Positions 43,714 to 54,206 are shown, counted from the stretch's first letter. The stretch: DNA of 64,000 bases from Karstenula rhodostoma CBS 690.94 (GCA_010093485.1 MU001510.1:885709-949708); one strand, 5' to 3'. Program-made: numbers and translations. The notes: generated from the letters alone by a model not told the origin.

Positions 43714-45183
43714 CTACACGTAGATCGCCGTTTCCGCCACCAGCTTCTCGAGCTCTTCGATGTGTTTGTCGCGTAAAGCGACCTCGAAGAGTAGCTCCGC
43801 TTCCTTGGTCGATTGGGTCTCGGATTCTCCCAAGGGAATAGCGCTAGCTTCGGCCACACGGTCGCTGGTACCTCGAGTAGTCGTTGTAGTCCAAGTCTTG
43901 AAGTCTGTCTGACGATGCGTCAGAAAAACGGAGCCCTGCTTCGAAGTGACCATAGTCTCGATGGACTGCAAAGAAGGGAGGTTGACGCGGTTCGGAAGGT
44001 ATCCCTTCAGCCAGCTGTGCGTCTTCATGGTCGGGTAGAGCAGGCGCAACGACTGGAGTCCTGCAGGAAGGAGTTGGTGGTCGATGTCACGGAAATCGCG
44101 ATCCTCGATGTCGCGCGGCAAGAGTAGCTCTTGCGGCAGCCAAAAGATCTTGAGATTGTGAAGTCTAATGGGAGGGTCTGTGAAAGGGTCCGTGAATGGT
44201 TCGATGTATTCAAGAAATCGCGTATCGGCTCCGTGGCGCACCGTCAGACGGAGTTCCTCGAGTGTGTCTTTGATGTCTCTCAGCCTTGACACAAGATAAT
44301 GAGACCACCCAGTGGTACCCGGACAAAGTACCTCGACCGGCTCATGTGTGTACATGTTGCGCCAGATGTTATCCAGGTCAACGTCCAGCCGCCGAAGTGC
44401 AGGAAACGTTCTTGAGCTAAATCTCGACCAAAGATTGTGTGTTAGAAGTTGGTTCGTCGACTCTCTTGAATAGATTTCTGTTATCTCAGGCGATCGCAGA
44501 GAGGAGTTGGAGTTGGGGTTTATTGACATGACGGTATGCGATCCATCAATCCAGCAGGGAGCGTGCTTCGGGAAGATACCTGGATTCATATGGACCCTAG
44601 TACATTGCAAGTCCAGTTTCTTCACCTTGCTCAAGCTCGGAGCGGAGCCAACGCCATGGTCGGGATTGAAGAACACGTCCACGAGGTCTTCTGGGTTGGC
44701 GGGGCTTAAAGAGATGTCTGTGAAGAAGCGAGCGAATAGACTCTCCAGGTTGGGCAGTATGTACATGAGCACGCCGAAACAGGGCTCATTGCACCCACCG
44801 TATACGCGCAGCGCCATCTCGTATCCGTGTTTTGGAGCGACTCTTGTAGAATTAAGGATACCATAGACGGCGGTCAGAGACTGGGGGGCAAAGCGACGGA
44901 GATCGTATGTGCCATTAAGGTGGTAAATGCTGGCATCAAGTGCTGTAATGCGTGCAGCCAGATCCGGTCTACCAGTGAGAGTCCGCGTCAGAAAAACGAC
45001 ACGGTTTTCCCAGTCTTTTGCCTGTTCGAACGGAGTTGGTATCCGTACAGTCTTGTAGAGATATGGAACAGAGATTGCGCAGAATTTCCGTGATGTGAGC
45101 GAGAGTGCGCAGAGAGCACCCGTCGGAAGGTTGTCGGCAATCAGATCGAGTAGTTCGTTCGGGAGGTCCTTGAAAGCGGCCAT
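43714..45183 (-). CDS. F-box protein
   Basis: A single exon of 489 aa. The N-terminal F-box (about 3-47, FKDLPNELLDLIADNLPTGALCALSLTSRKF) is the Skp1-binding segment of SCF ubiquitin ligases. The C-terminal 400 residues have spaced leucines (LSKVKKLDLQC, ALRRLDVDLDNI, LEELRLTV, LHNLKIFWLP, LQSLRLLYP), consistent with a degenerate leucine-rich-repeat fold for substrate binding, as in many lineage-expanded fungal F-box proteins. The last 60 residues form a Ser/Thr-rich then Glu-rich tail. A TATA-like box (TATAAAG) stands 69 bp upstream of the ATG. A truncated copy is at 39517-40618. The target protein is unknown. Confidence 0.85.
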   Translation of the reverse strand: MAAFKDLPNELLDLIADNLPTGALCALSLTSRKFCAISVPYLYKTVRIPTPFEQAKDWENRVVFLTRTLTGRPDLAARITALDASIYHLNGTYDLRRFAPQSLTAVYGILNSTRVAPKHGYEMALRVYGGCNEPCFGVLMYILPNLESLFARFFTDISLSPANPEDLVDVFFNPDHGVGSAPSLSKVKKLDLQCTRVHMNPGIFPKHAPCWIDGSHTVMSINPNSNSSLRSPEITEIYSRESTNQLLTHNLWSRFSSRTFPALRRLDVDLDNIWRNMYTHEPVEVLCPGTTGWSHYLVSRLRDIKDTLEELRLTVRHGADTRFLEYIEPFTDPFTDPPIRLHNLKIFWLPQELLLPRDIEDRDFRDIDHQLLPAGLQSLRLLYPTMKTHSWLKGYLPNRVNLPSLQSIETMVTSKQGSVFLTHRQTDFKTWTTTTTRGTSDRVAEASAIPLGESETQSTKEAELLFEVALRDKHIEELEKLVAETAIYV

Positions 45184-45251
45184 GGCGATTTAGGTCAAGA
45201 CGCCTGAGGGTTGCGAGGTGATGGGTGTGGGAAGGGAGCTGTCGATGGGCT

Positions 45252-45258
45252 CTTTATA
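45252..45258 (-). promoter_or_regulatory. TATA-like box of F-box gene
   Basis: Minus-strand TATAAAG, 69 bp upstream of the ATG at 45183. Confidence 0.45.
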
Positions 45259-45467
45259 GGGACGAGGGAAAACGGTGCTGAGGCGCTAAGGACGTTACGT
45301 GATGTTATCTTTCACCCAACGCGTCCGTGCCCATCTGCCTTTATAATAGAGTAACGCCACCAATGAGAGCTTCTTCTTAAACCTATACTCGAGTCCCAGC
45401 GAACGGAGTCCACGGTCGAGTTTTACCAATGATCCACCAGTCGAAGCATACGCGCTAATAGTGGCAC

Positions 45468-45586
45468 CTGTCTGACAACAATTTGATCGCGAGCAGCCAC
45501 TATTCGACGCCCAAACTTCAAGCAACGCGCCGCTCCTCTACAGAGCCGGCCCCCCGGGTTACCCAGCCCAACAGCCTCCCGATCCT
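45468..45586 (-). repeat. Dispersed repeat family A, copy 2
   Basis: An inverted copy of 31957-32080. An 11-bp direct repeat, TGGCACCTGTC, lies near both edges (45462-45472 and 45586-45596), giving this copy a more definite outline. It may be a solo terminal repeat or a short non-autonomous element; type unknown. Confidence 0.7.
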
Positions 45587-45656
45587 GGCACCTGTCCAAA
45601 TTCTTGACACGATTTAGTCGAAATAAATAACATTACTGTATTTTAGCATCCCACCC

Positions 45657-45706
45657 AGTTCCTGTTCTGTGTTTTACCGTAACCAGCAAAAGCGCGCGAA
45701 GAGTTA
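45657..45706 (+). repeat. Dispersed repeat family B, copy 1
   Basis: Contains AGTTCCTGT near the start and the core GCAAAAGCGCGCGAAGAG. It aligns with 56026-56070 and, over the core, with 57203-57228. Confidence 0.55.
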
Positions 45707-46738
45707 AGAATCGAGTATACTAGGAAACTACCACGCACCTCGTCCATCCAACCTAGTCCGCTAACGAAGAGTACTCGAACCATACTACCGTCTTAAATCT
45801 TAAATAAACTATAAATATACATATACAATTACTATATACAGAGAAAATAATATAGTATTATACTTCACGACCACACACACGAAGGGAGTAAATATAGGTC
45901 CACCACCAGTCCAAGAATACATATACCCCACCCTAGCTTCCCTACCTTACCCAAAGCCTAACTCCACTCCCCTCTTATCCTCTCATCCTCTCTCTATACA
46001 CTACTGCCCCCCTAATACCCATCATCTTCATCCCCTACTCCCCCATTCCCCCTCCGCAGCGCACCACATGTCCAACCCACAACACCACCACCACCACCAC
46101 CAACCCACCACCATCTTGAACGCACATACCCCTTCCCCAGCCCCCCTAAACCCCAATCCACCCCCCTCACCTCCTCACATCACCAGCACACACGCATCCA
46201 TTCAATCATCCGCACGTAATACAATTAAAAATTACCTATTCTCCCCCTATTTACCTGCGTCCTTCCCTCCCCTACCACCCACCCAATCATACAAACATAT
46301 ACAAAACATCCCAACATCCCAACATCCATCTACAAGAAGAAAAAAACCACTCCCTCCCTTCCCTTCCCCCAGAAAAAGAATCCAAACGCGCTGCCAAACT
46401 GGTATGGTATCATGGAACCCGCACCCCGTCCACCCCGGAAAGTACCAAAAGAAAAAGAAAAGGGGCCAGAGCAGACCCATTGTAGTTTGCAAACAAAAAA
46501 AGTGCAAAGGAAATACCACCGTCTGTGTCTGTGTGTGCGATATACATCCGCCTCATCCCCACCTCTTCAACCATCATCAGACGCAGGCCGATAACACCCA
46601 AACACAATAACTCTCGCGCGGACAAACGAGTCGACCGACTCCACCGCCGTCTCACCCCCGCTGCGTCTGCATCTTCGTCCGCGTCGCTCTCGCTCCGGCC
46701 GCGCCATCAAGCCTCTATCCACACCGTCAGCAACACGC

Positions 46739-49700
46739 TCAGTCATTAAGACCCAGCACGCGCCTCAACCCCTGGAACTTCTTCTTCTTCCCGGACCGCC
46801 CAAACGCCACGTCCTTGCCCGTCCTGGGATCGAGTTCCGTGCGCGCCTGCGAGACCTGCGACGTATTCCTCTTGGCGAGGGTAGGACGGGACCGGGTAAC
46901 GGGACCGTCGGCGGTCCGGGGGCGCTGATCATCCTCTGCGAAGGCGGGGGTGGGCGAGGGCAGCGGCCACGAGTCGGACGTCGAGCGCCCCAGCGGCGTG
47001 CGGCGACCCGTTTTTGGGGGGAGCGTGGTTGCGTTTCCGGCGTCGGTGTCGCGGTCTTCGCCGATGGGGGTGAGCGGGCGGTTGCGGTCGCGGTTCTGCT
47101 GTGTGGGAGGCATGGGGATGTCCAAGTCTGCAGCGTTTTGGGCATGGATATCCGCTGCGGCACTGTGGGGGGTCTTCTTCTTGCCGAATCCGAAGAGCCC
47201 ACGCTTTGGCTTTTTCGGTGCTGCATCGACTGGTGGAAGCGCCCCTGGCTTTCGTAGAGACCCGGTGGCAAGAGTCGCACCCTGCGCATCAGTCAAGCCG
47301 TTGGTAACCGCGCTCTTGCCCTTGCCGTTGCCGTTTGTCACTGGCACCGACGAGGGCTCATTGTCGCTCAACTCGTCCTCCAGATCGGTAGAATCGCCAT
47401 CATCCTTGCCGAAGCGTCTTGGGATGCCTCGGACAGGAGGCAGTTCGAAGTCTTCGTCTTCAGAGTCTGAATCTGCAAACCTACTTTGGAACCGCCGCGG
47501 CACGTCTTCGTCCTCGTCACTGGAGTCGTTGATACGACTTCTGAAAGGTTTTGCTGCCTTCTTCGCAGGGGCTTTTGACGGGGCAGGTTTCCCAAGCACC
47601 GGCTTCTTAGCCTTCGGCGGAGGAGCTTGTACAGGTGCAGGTGGCATGGGTGGTGCGGCTTCGTAGTTACTGCTACGTCTGAAACGACCCGCAGGAGACA
47701 ACGACCTGATGCTGAAACGTGAGGACTTCGCAGCAGTCGATGATTCGGGTGTCGGAGAGGATGGTCGCATGGACTTCCTGAGCGTTGCCGGCGGAGGCGA
47801 TGCGGCACTGCGAGGTGGCGAAATGGATCGCATCGGCGGCGCAGCTCGCATGGTTGGTGTGGGCCCCGAGCGCATGGAGGCGCGCATAGTGTATTGGCCG
47901 CCATTGTTGTTCCGTGATGCACGGTTCCGTTGTCGCTCACGCTGGAAGCTGCTGATCGAAGCATCCGAGTCGCTGTCATACGTCGGGGCTGGAGGAGCGA
48001 CATACTTGGGCTTAGCAGGGATACCTGAAGCACTTTGTGGACGAGGGCGAGCCGCTGCACCGGCCGCTGCCGCCGGGAGATATTTCTTCTGTAGGGCACC
48101 TCTGGGTGGCATGGTGTCCACCGGTGGCATGCTTTGGCGCTGAGTAGCTGGCGCCGACGAACCTCTGCCAGCGAATCCACCGCCGTTTCCACGCATAGTC
48201 ATCCGCATTTGCGGCTCAGCGCCACTTGATGCCGGTGCTGTGCCACGCATCGTCTTCTTGAGAGGGATCTCAGCTGGCGGGGAGGTTGGCGTGGTTTTCT
48301 TCAAGGCAGACTTGCGAGGTTGTGCTGGTGCCTTCGCAGGTTGTGTGGGTGCCTTCGCAGGTTGTGTGGGTGCTTTCGCAGGTTGTGTGGGTAGTGCTTG
48401 AACAGGAACAACGGCAGGTCCCACCTTAGCTCGGCGTTCCTTCGACTTCGCGGGAACTGATTCAGTTGCTTGCTGAGCGCTGCGCTTCGACTCGGCCCGA
48501 GGCTGTGTGACAGGTGCTGTAACTTGAGGGACACTCCTGGGCTCTTCTTTGGTCGCAAGGTTATCAATGAGCAGTCCAGATTTCGGCTGTTGCTTCCGCG
48601 CGTTGTGCAGATCACTCCAATGCTGCTGAGAGTTCTCCCAGTCAGTGTCAGGTTGTGCCTTCCGCTGTTCGGGGATGACGCCTTCATGTATGTTTTCCGA
48701 GTTGGTGGAAGCCCATCTTGAATCCTCCAGTCCCGTCTTGCGCGCGGTAGGTGACGAATCGTTCGATGCGAAGCGAGAGGTCGGAGCCACGACCGGACTT
48801 TCCATTATGGCATCGATAGAACCAAAGCCCTCGCCCTCATCCAAGTCTTCGTAAGCGTCACTATAGACGCTGCTGTCATCGTCTGAAGAGTCGTCGTCGA
48901 CAGGACGCTCGGGTATCTGAATCGTAATAGACGGGTGGCTCGGTGCCGGACTGGTTTTTTCAGGCGCCTTGGCCTCGATTTCAGGTTCCGAGGCATCGTC
49001 GTCGTCCCATCCGCCCGGCACAGATGGTCGCGGTGCTTGGGCTACAGGCTGGAAAGGTACAGGCTGGGGTGCAAATATCGGTTCAGTCTCAGGCTCCCTG
49101 GGAAGAGGCGGACTTGCGGGTTGCACCGCAATAACTGGCACCTCGAGGGGTGCTGAACGTGTCTCTATAGGATTAGTCAAGGTCTTTGGCTCTGGTGCCG
49201 GTGTTGATTGCGATAATGTTGGTTTGTGTGTTTCCTGATGATCAACGATGGGAACCTCGGCCTCGCTTTCGCTCGATTCCGAATAGTAACCGCTTCCCTC
49301 CACGGATGTGACCTCCGGTGGAAGAGGATGATTCCCTGGTGAATGCTCCGCCGACTTGGCGGCAAAATCTTGAGCAAGTACAGCACCAATCTTGTGGTCA
49401 CGCGAAAGCTCTGTCGACTCTCCCATCAGTGTTGCGGAGTTCGACAAGGACGACGAAACGGTTTCTGTGACCTTTTCGGGGTCATCTCTCGATCGGCGAT
49501 TCGTGTCCCGGATGCTACCAAATGATGGCAGAATTGGGGTCGGCTTTAAAACATCATCGAGGTCCTCCTCTGCATCATCATCCGCAATCGGCAGATGCGA
49601 ATCGCTGTATGCCGACGTACCAACCACTGTGGGTTCCTCCTCGAAGCTAATACGGATTCTCCTTTTCTTCTTTCCACCGTCTTCAGACACGGCATCGGAT

Positions 49701-51541
49701 ACCTCGCTCGGTGCTCCGCGGTTAAGAAGACGGCCATTGTTGGCGAGCGGCGAATGACTTCGGCCGGAAACTGATGGTGAGGCTTTCAGAGCCGACTTGG
49801 CGGGAGACACTGAACGGCCTGGAGGCTGGTGTCTGATGCCACTTGACAAGTCTGCAGCCAGTGCTGCAAAGTGTGCATTGCGGGGAGGGCTCATAGAATG
49901 CGTCCTCGCAGAGCGATCGCTTCCATCAGCACTGGGCGGGCCAGATGGAGTGCGTGTGCCTGGTGGTGCGAGGCGCGGATAAGAACTGTCCTGGTTCGGG
50001 GGCAACCTGGGTGAGACCGTCTCTTCTAGTTCTTCAACCCACTCGGGGGACTCCAACTTCCGGCTGGTGTTTGCATCCGCGGTAGGTCGGTCTTCTGCCT
50101 CAGCGAGATCTTGAGTGATGAACGCAACAGGCTCGTATTGAGATGATGCGACTGCATGATGTGTGACGGATGGCGCAGGAGCCGGCTCCTCTTGTCTCGT
50201 ATCAGTTGCCGGCTGTCGTACCGGGGATGCGCTGGGGGACCGCTGAACAATGTTCCTGGTCTGTGGAGCTTGCCTAGCCGGCTGGCTGTACTGTGGAGGC
50301 TCGTGATGGATCTGACGTGGTGCATGTTGGGGCTCGTAGGGGGCCTGACGGGGTGCATCTTGGGGCTCGTAGTGGACCTGACGTGGTGCATGTTGGGGTT
50401 CATATGGTGGGGCTGGATCTGCCGCATCGCTCATTGCTCGGTGTAGGTTCATTGCATCCTGCTTATGGATGAACTTCCTACTTGACGGGTCGTATACGGC
50501 GAAGGGCGAGTTTGGATCCACGACACGGACGGGGCGATCTCCGCCTGCTCCGGATGTCTGTTGCGCTGGTATGGCTGCTCCGCTGGGTTTCGCTCGCATA
50601 CTGCCCGTAGCCAGTCGTGCGCCTTCGACACCGCTGGACATGTGTGCTGCTCTGGTCGACACGGGCCGATCCGCAGCACTCTGGACATTCTGGGCGGCTT
50701 GACGGGTAACGTACGCGGAGGAACCATCCGCAGTCTTTGGTCGCGGTTTTCCTCCTCTGAAGGTTTGCTCCGTGTTCACGACCGGACCGCCAAACCAGCC
50801 GCTCTGTCCGCCGCGAGCCGAGGCCACCGGGCGTGGTGTGGGCGAAGATGGTGCTGGGGGAGAGATGGGCCGCGAAAAATTGACGGATGACCTCTGTCCA
50901 CCATCTTGCTCGTCCTCTACCACTCTGGAAAGAGGAGACGCTCGGGGTTGCCCCCGTCCGCGATTGTTGGCCGTGGATGTTCCCCGATCCAAGCTCACGC
51001 CGCGACCTCCCCCCCTCCCAACTGGCGACCCTCCGCGCGCGGGCGGCTCAAGACTCGAGTTTCGTCGGTGGACGGCGCTGGTCTGAGGAAGGTTGTTTGG
51101 GACAGCTGGGATGGGTGGCGCATTGGGATCCACAGGGCTGCTCCTGCTGGGTGAAGGGGCGCGGAACGAGCGCTCCGTCATGGAACCGGAGCTGGAGTGT
51201 CGGCGCAAGCCTGGGCGCTGGTGGCTGCCGCTGCCCTGAGAGGATAGCGAGGCCTTCCGCACCATCCGCTTCGTCACCGTCTCGCCCACGGGAGTCGGGG
51301 TCGGGGTATGGGTGCGCAGCGCGGCGGCGGCGGCGGCAGAGGACAAAGCGCCATTGGATTCGCGGTCGCGGAGGAAGGCCTTTGTGGCAGCAAGGGAGGC
51401 GGAGGCGCTCGGGTTCGTGGTCGAGGCCTGCATTTGACATGTTAGCAGCGTGCGCCGGGGACCGTGTTCGTCTTCGTCTTGGTGGGCGCGGGGGAAAGCA
51501 CGTACGGCGCTCGACGAGGCCCGTCGTCTGCTGCGGAACAT
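46739..51541 (-). CDS. Giant disordered protein, uncharacterised
   Basis: Exon 1 51541-51506 encodes MFRSRRRASSSA; exon 2 51427-46739 the rest. The 78-nt intron (GTACGT...CAAATGCAG) is in frame and has no stop, so retention adds 26 residues; the spliced form is 1574 aa. Nearly all is Ser/Pro/Arg-rich low-complexity sequence. Ordered-looking pieces are ASLAATKAFLRDRES (about 22-36), a basic region with Ser-Pro sites, and a conserved-style C-terminus ARTELDPRTGKDVAFGRSGKKKKFQGLRRVLG. Internal repeats occur at about 370-420 (YEPQxAPRQ units) and in a TQPAKAP triplet near 1060. Acidic Asp/Ser clusters (DDDSSDDDSSVYSDAYEDLDEGEG) alternate with Arg-rich ones. It may be a cortical or cytoskeletal scaffold, but I assign no family. 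It shares the region 51542-52341 with a divergent hydrolase gene. Confidence 0.72.
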   Translation of the reverse strand: MFRSRRRASSSAVRAFPRAHQDEDEHGPRRTLLTCQMQASTTNPSASASLAATKAFLRDRESNGALSSAAAAAALRTHTPTPTPVGETVTKRMVRKASLSSQGSGSHQRPGLRRHSSSGSMTERSFRAPSPSRSSPVDPNAPPIPAVPNNLPQTSAVHRRNSSLEPPARGGSPVGRGGGRGVSLDRGTSTANNRGRGQPRASPLSRVVEDEQDGGQRSSVNFSRPISPPAPSSPTPRPVASARGGQSGWFGGPVVNTEQTFRGGKPRPKTADGSSAYVTRQAAQNVQSAADRPVSTRAAHMSSGVEGARLATGSMRAKPSGAAIPAQQTSGAGGDRPVRVVDPNSPFAVYDPSSRKFIHKQDAMNLHRAMSDAADPAPPYEPQHAPRQVHYEPQDAPRQAPYEPQHAPRQIHHEPPQYSQPARQAPQTRNIVQRSPSASPVRQPATDTRQEEPAPAPSVTHHAVASSQYEPVAFITQDLAEAEDRPTADANTSRKLESPEWVEELEETVSPRLPPNQDSSYPRLAPPGTRTPSGPPSADGSDRSARTHSMSPPRNAHFAALAADLSSGIRHQPPGRSVSPAKSALKASPSVSGRSHSPLANNGRLLNRGAPSEVSDAVSEDGGKKKRRIRISFEEEPTVVGTSAYSDSHLPIADDDAEEDLDDVLKPTPILPSFGSIRDTNRRSRDDPEKVTETVSSSLSNSATLMGESTELSRDHKIGAVLAQDFAAKSAEHSPGNHPLPPEVTSVEGSGYYSESSESEAEVPIVDHQETHKPTLSQSTPAPEPKTLTNPIETRSAPLEVPVIAVQPASPPLPREPETEPIFAPQPVPFQPVAQAPRPSVPGGWDDDDASEPEIEAKAPEKTSPAPSHPSITIQIPERPVDDDSSDDDSSVYSDAYEDLDEGEGFGSIDAIMESPVVAPTSRFASNDSSPTARKTGLEDSRWASTNSENIHEGVIPEQRKAQPDTDWENSQQHWSDLHNARKQQPKSGLLIDNLATKEEPRSVPQVTAPVTQPRAESKRSAQQATESVPAKSKERRAKVGPAVVPVQALPTQPAKAPTQPAKAPTQPAKAPAQPRKSALKKTTPTSPPAEIPLKKTMRGTAPASSGAEPQMRMTMRGNGGGFAGRGSSAPATQRQSMPPVDTMPPRGALQKKYLPAAAAGAAARPRPQSASGIPAKPKYVAPPAPTYDSDSDASISSFQRERQRNRASRNNNGGQYTMRASMRSGPTPTMRAAPPMRSISPPRSAASPPPATLRKSMRPSSPTPESSTAAKSSRFSIRSLSPAGRFRRSSNYEAAPPMPPAPVQAPPPKAKKPVLGKPAPSKAPAKKAAKPFRSRINDSSDEDEDVPRRFQSRFADSDSEDEDFELPPVRGIPRRFGKDDGDSTDLEDELSDNEPSSVPVTNGNGKGKSAVTNGLTDAQGATLATGSLRKPGALPPVDAAPKKPKRGLFGFGKKKTPHSAAADIHAQNAADLDIPMPPTQQNRDRNRPLTPIGEDRDTDAGNATTLPPKTGRRTPLGRSTSDSWPLPSPTPAFAEDDQRPRTADGPVTRSRPTLAKRNTSQVSQARTELDPRTGKDVAFGRSGKKKKFQGLRRVLGLND

Positions 51542-52341
51542 TTCGATGCGATGTTATCGGAGGCGCGACTGCATCCCTTTTGGCAGGAAATTGCGCGCGA
51601 CGGGGTGGCTTTGCGGCAAAAGAGAAAGCTACGGCCGTGATGTCATGCAAGGAGCCATGGGAAAGGCCGGCAGAGACTAGCGAACCAAGGACGACAGAAG
51701 TCAGAGCCAGAGGGAAACAATGAACGCAGCGTCTAGTGCGCCGACGCGAGGGAATTGAAATTGAGCGACGAAAAGCAGCGGCGGCGGCCTGACGACGCGA
51801 CCGACGGTCATGGATCATGTCCAGGATTCTCGGCCCTTGGCGGCGGCATCGTCACGGCAGATCACGACTCCCTTCTCCACTGTATGCGCTGCACGCACTG
51901 CACCCACTGCATCGCATCTGGCTGCCGTGAAACAGGGCCCTACCGTCTTGGTGGTGGCGTGCAGGGCCGGCTGCTGCTGCTGCTGTGACTGACAGGCGTT
52001 GGCGGTGCCACGTCTGCGTGTCCCAAACAGCGCCTCTTGCAAAACACTCGTGCAAACCACGCTGAGCAGCTTCAGGGGCGTCTCGCGGCTTCACAGGCGT
52101 CTCGGGCACTGACGCGTAGCAGAGTCGTGGCTGAGCGAAAGAGACCAACTGCGCCATGTCAGCACGCCCGCTTGAGCTGCTCTGCTGGCAGACTCGCCGT
52201 TGCACACACCCGTCTTCGCCATCCCGTGCATCCCGTCGCCTCGTATTGATGCTCTCTTCCTGAAGGCCTGAACCGCCGCAGCGGATTCACGGCGGATAAC
52301 AACTGCGGAGAAGCCCCGCATCCCCAGCTGTCGTCGTCGAT
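51542..52341. other. Divergent promoter region
   Basis: Between two divergent start codons. GC-rich; frames of 60-278 codons on both strands overlap one another and are not supported. Confidence 0.45.
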
Positions 52342-53583
52342 ATGTCATCTTCCAGAACAGCGTCAACAACCCACACTGCCCATCCCACCATGCCGCAACC
52401 AGCGCCAGCACGCAGCCCAGCCCGCAACCCTCTCCCCCCGCTGCCTCTCCCACCCGGCGTCACAGAGCACTACCTCCACTGCCCCTCCAACGGCCTGACC
52501 TTCCACCTCCTCGAGGCCGGACATGCCCCCGACAACCAAAGACCCCTCGTGCTACTCGTCCATGGCTACCCGGAGCTCGCCTTCTCCTGGCGAAAGGTGA
52601 TGGCCGCGCTGGCCGACGCTGGATACTACGTCGTGGCCTTCGACCAGCGGGGCTACGGCCGCACCACCGGCTGGGACGGCTCCTGCTCCCCGTTCGCCAA
52701 AACAAACCAGACCGAGTTCACCATCACCAACCTCGTCCGCGACGTCGTGATCCTCGTGCACGCCCTGGGCTACCGCGCGGTCAAGTGCATCGTAGGCCAC
52801 GACTTCGGCGCCGTCACGGCCTCGATGTGCGCCTGGATGCGGCCCGACCTCTTCCACAGCGTCGTCCTCATGTCGCACCCCTTCAAAGCGCACCCGGGGC
52901 TCCCCTTCGACCTCCTCCACGGCGAGCCCGCCAATCCCCCGCCACCCATCGACATCCAAAAGGACCTCGCGATGCTGCCAGAGCCGAGGAAGCACTACAA
53001 GTGGTACAACGCCACCTCCACCGCCGCCCTGCACTGGTACGCCCCGAACCAGGGACTCGCCGCCTTCCTGCGCGGCTACTGGCACGTCAAGAGCGCCGAC
53101 TGGGCAGGCAACAACCCGCACCCGCTGGCGGCATGGAGCGCCGCCGAACTCGCAAAGATGCCGCTCTACTACATCATGCCCTTCGCCAAGTCGATGCCCG
53201 AGACCATCGAGCTGATGATGCGCGGCGAGGACCCGGACAAGACCAAGCGCTGGCTGTCCGACGAGGCCCTCGACGTCTACGTGCAGGAGTGGCGGCGGAC
53301 GGGCTTCCAGGGCGGGTTGAACTGGTACCGCACCATGACGGACCCGGGGATGAAGAAAGACATCGATTTGTTCGCCGGGAGGAAGATCGAATGTCCGTGC
53401 GTTTTTATATCCGGCGCGAAGGACTGGGGTAATTACCAGGAGCCTGGCGCGCTGGAGGGGTTTCCCGAGACGTGCGTGCAGTTCAGGGGCGTGCGGATCA
53501 TCGAAGGCGCGGGGCATTGGCCGCAGCAGGAGCAGCCTGAGACTGTGGTGGGGGAGATTCTGGGGTTTTTGGGCGGGTTGTAG
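52342..53583 (+). CDS. Epoxide-hydrolase-like alpha/beta hydrolase
   Basis: A single exon of 413 aa. The first 40 residues are Ser/Pro-rich with no signal peptide, so a cytosolic enzyme is likely. Alpha/beta-hydrolase motifs in order: oxyanion-hole HGYP (74-77), a conserved DQRGYGRT strand end (101-108), nucleophile elbow GHDFGA with Asp154, a lid with aromatic residues (HWYAPN, GYWHV), likely acid Asp361 (GAKDWG), and catalytic His392 (GAGHWPQ). Nucleophile Asp, not Ser, marks the soluble epoxide hydrolase/haloalkane dehalogenase group, which opens epoxides to diols through an ester intermediate. Fungal homologues act in detoxification and secondary metabolism; the substrate here is unknown. 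The gene has high third-position GC, unlike the accessory genes nearby. Confidence 0.88.
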   Translation: MSSSRTASTTHTAHPTMPQPAPARSPARNPLPPLPLPPGVTEHYLHCPSNGLTFHLLEAGHAPDNQRPLVLLVHGYPELAFSWRKVMAALADAGYYVVAFDQRGYGRTTGWDGSCSPFAKTNQTEFTITNLVRDVVILVHALGYRAVKCIVGHDFGAVTASMCAWMRPDLFHSVVLMSHPFKAHPGLPFDLLHGEPANPPPPIDIQKDLAMLPEPRKHYKWYNATSTAALHWYAPNQGLAAFLRGYWHVKSADWAGNNPHPLAAWSAAELAKMPLYYIMPFAKSMPETIELMMRGEDPDKTKRWLSDEALDVYVQEWRRTGFQGGLNWYRTMTDPGMKKDIDLFAGRKIECPCVFISGAKDWGNYQEPGALEGFPETCVQFRGVRIIEGAGHWPQQEQPETVVGEILGFLGGL

Positions 53584-54206
53584 ACAGTCTTGACTCGTCG
53601 CAAAACACACCTGCCGTTGAAACTGTCATCTGATGAGAAGGGCGAGAAGATGGGGTGGGTTGGTTTAGGGGGTATAGGAATGATTACAAACACACCCCAC
53701 CCTATCTAACAGCTCAACCACGACCACAGTAAAGCATTAAAACAAAGGAATTTGTAAAGCATTATAAGTCCTACCCACCCCTCATATCCAGGCAGACTAA
53801 TCTCCCCTACCCACGTCCTACCCTTTTCCACTCCCCTTATCCCTCGCCTTCTTGTCCCCCGCCTCTCCACTTGATTGATCCACCCAACCTCCTTCTCCTA
53901 GTGACAATATACAATATACAATACAACACACAACCCAGCCTCTACCTCTACCTCTACCTACACAGCCGCCGCCGCCGTCTTCCATTTTCCTTTCGCAAGT
54001 ACGTTTATAAAATCTAGCACTGGCATGTTTCCTTTCTAGGGGTTAGGCATGAACACTAGCGATGCAGTAGTACGTCTAGATAGATAGATAGTGGGCGTGG
54101 TATTTGGTTGCTTTATGTTGAGGGAAGCGAAAGGGAAAAGGGGAGGGGGGAGTATGTACGTAGCTACGATTCTATCTACCGAGTTACCTAGTAATAGCTG
54201 TCTACG
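53584..54206. other. Intergenic, pyrimidine-rich
   Basis: CT-rich sequence (53760-54000) with TCTACC tandem units near 53938-53962. It is the 3' flank of the hydrolase and of the small gene below. No supported coding frame. Confidence 0.45.

Larger units (their letters stand above)
45184..46738. other. Gene-poor region with repeats and AT-rich block
   Basis: Includes family A copy 2 (45468-45586), family B copy 1 (45657-45706), an AT-rich tract at about 45780-45870, and CT-rich 3'-flanking DNA from about 45900 onward that is the presumed 3' UTR of the 1574-aa gene. A CAC microsatellite is at about 46076-46108. Confidence 0.5.

Noticed and set aside
46950..47666. 238-codon plus-strand frame and several others between 47 and 51.7 kb
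   Set aside because: Antisense shadows of the long GC-rich disordered protein gene; composition mirrors the real strand.
52552..53610. 352-codon minus-strand frame
   Set aside because: Antisense of the epoxide-hydrolase-like gene, whose catalytic motifs are on the plus strand.
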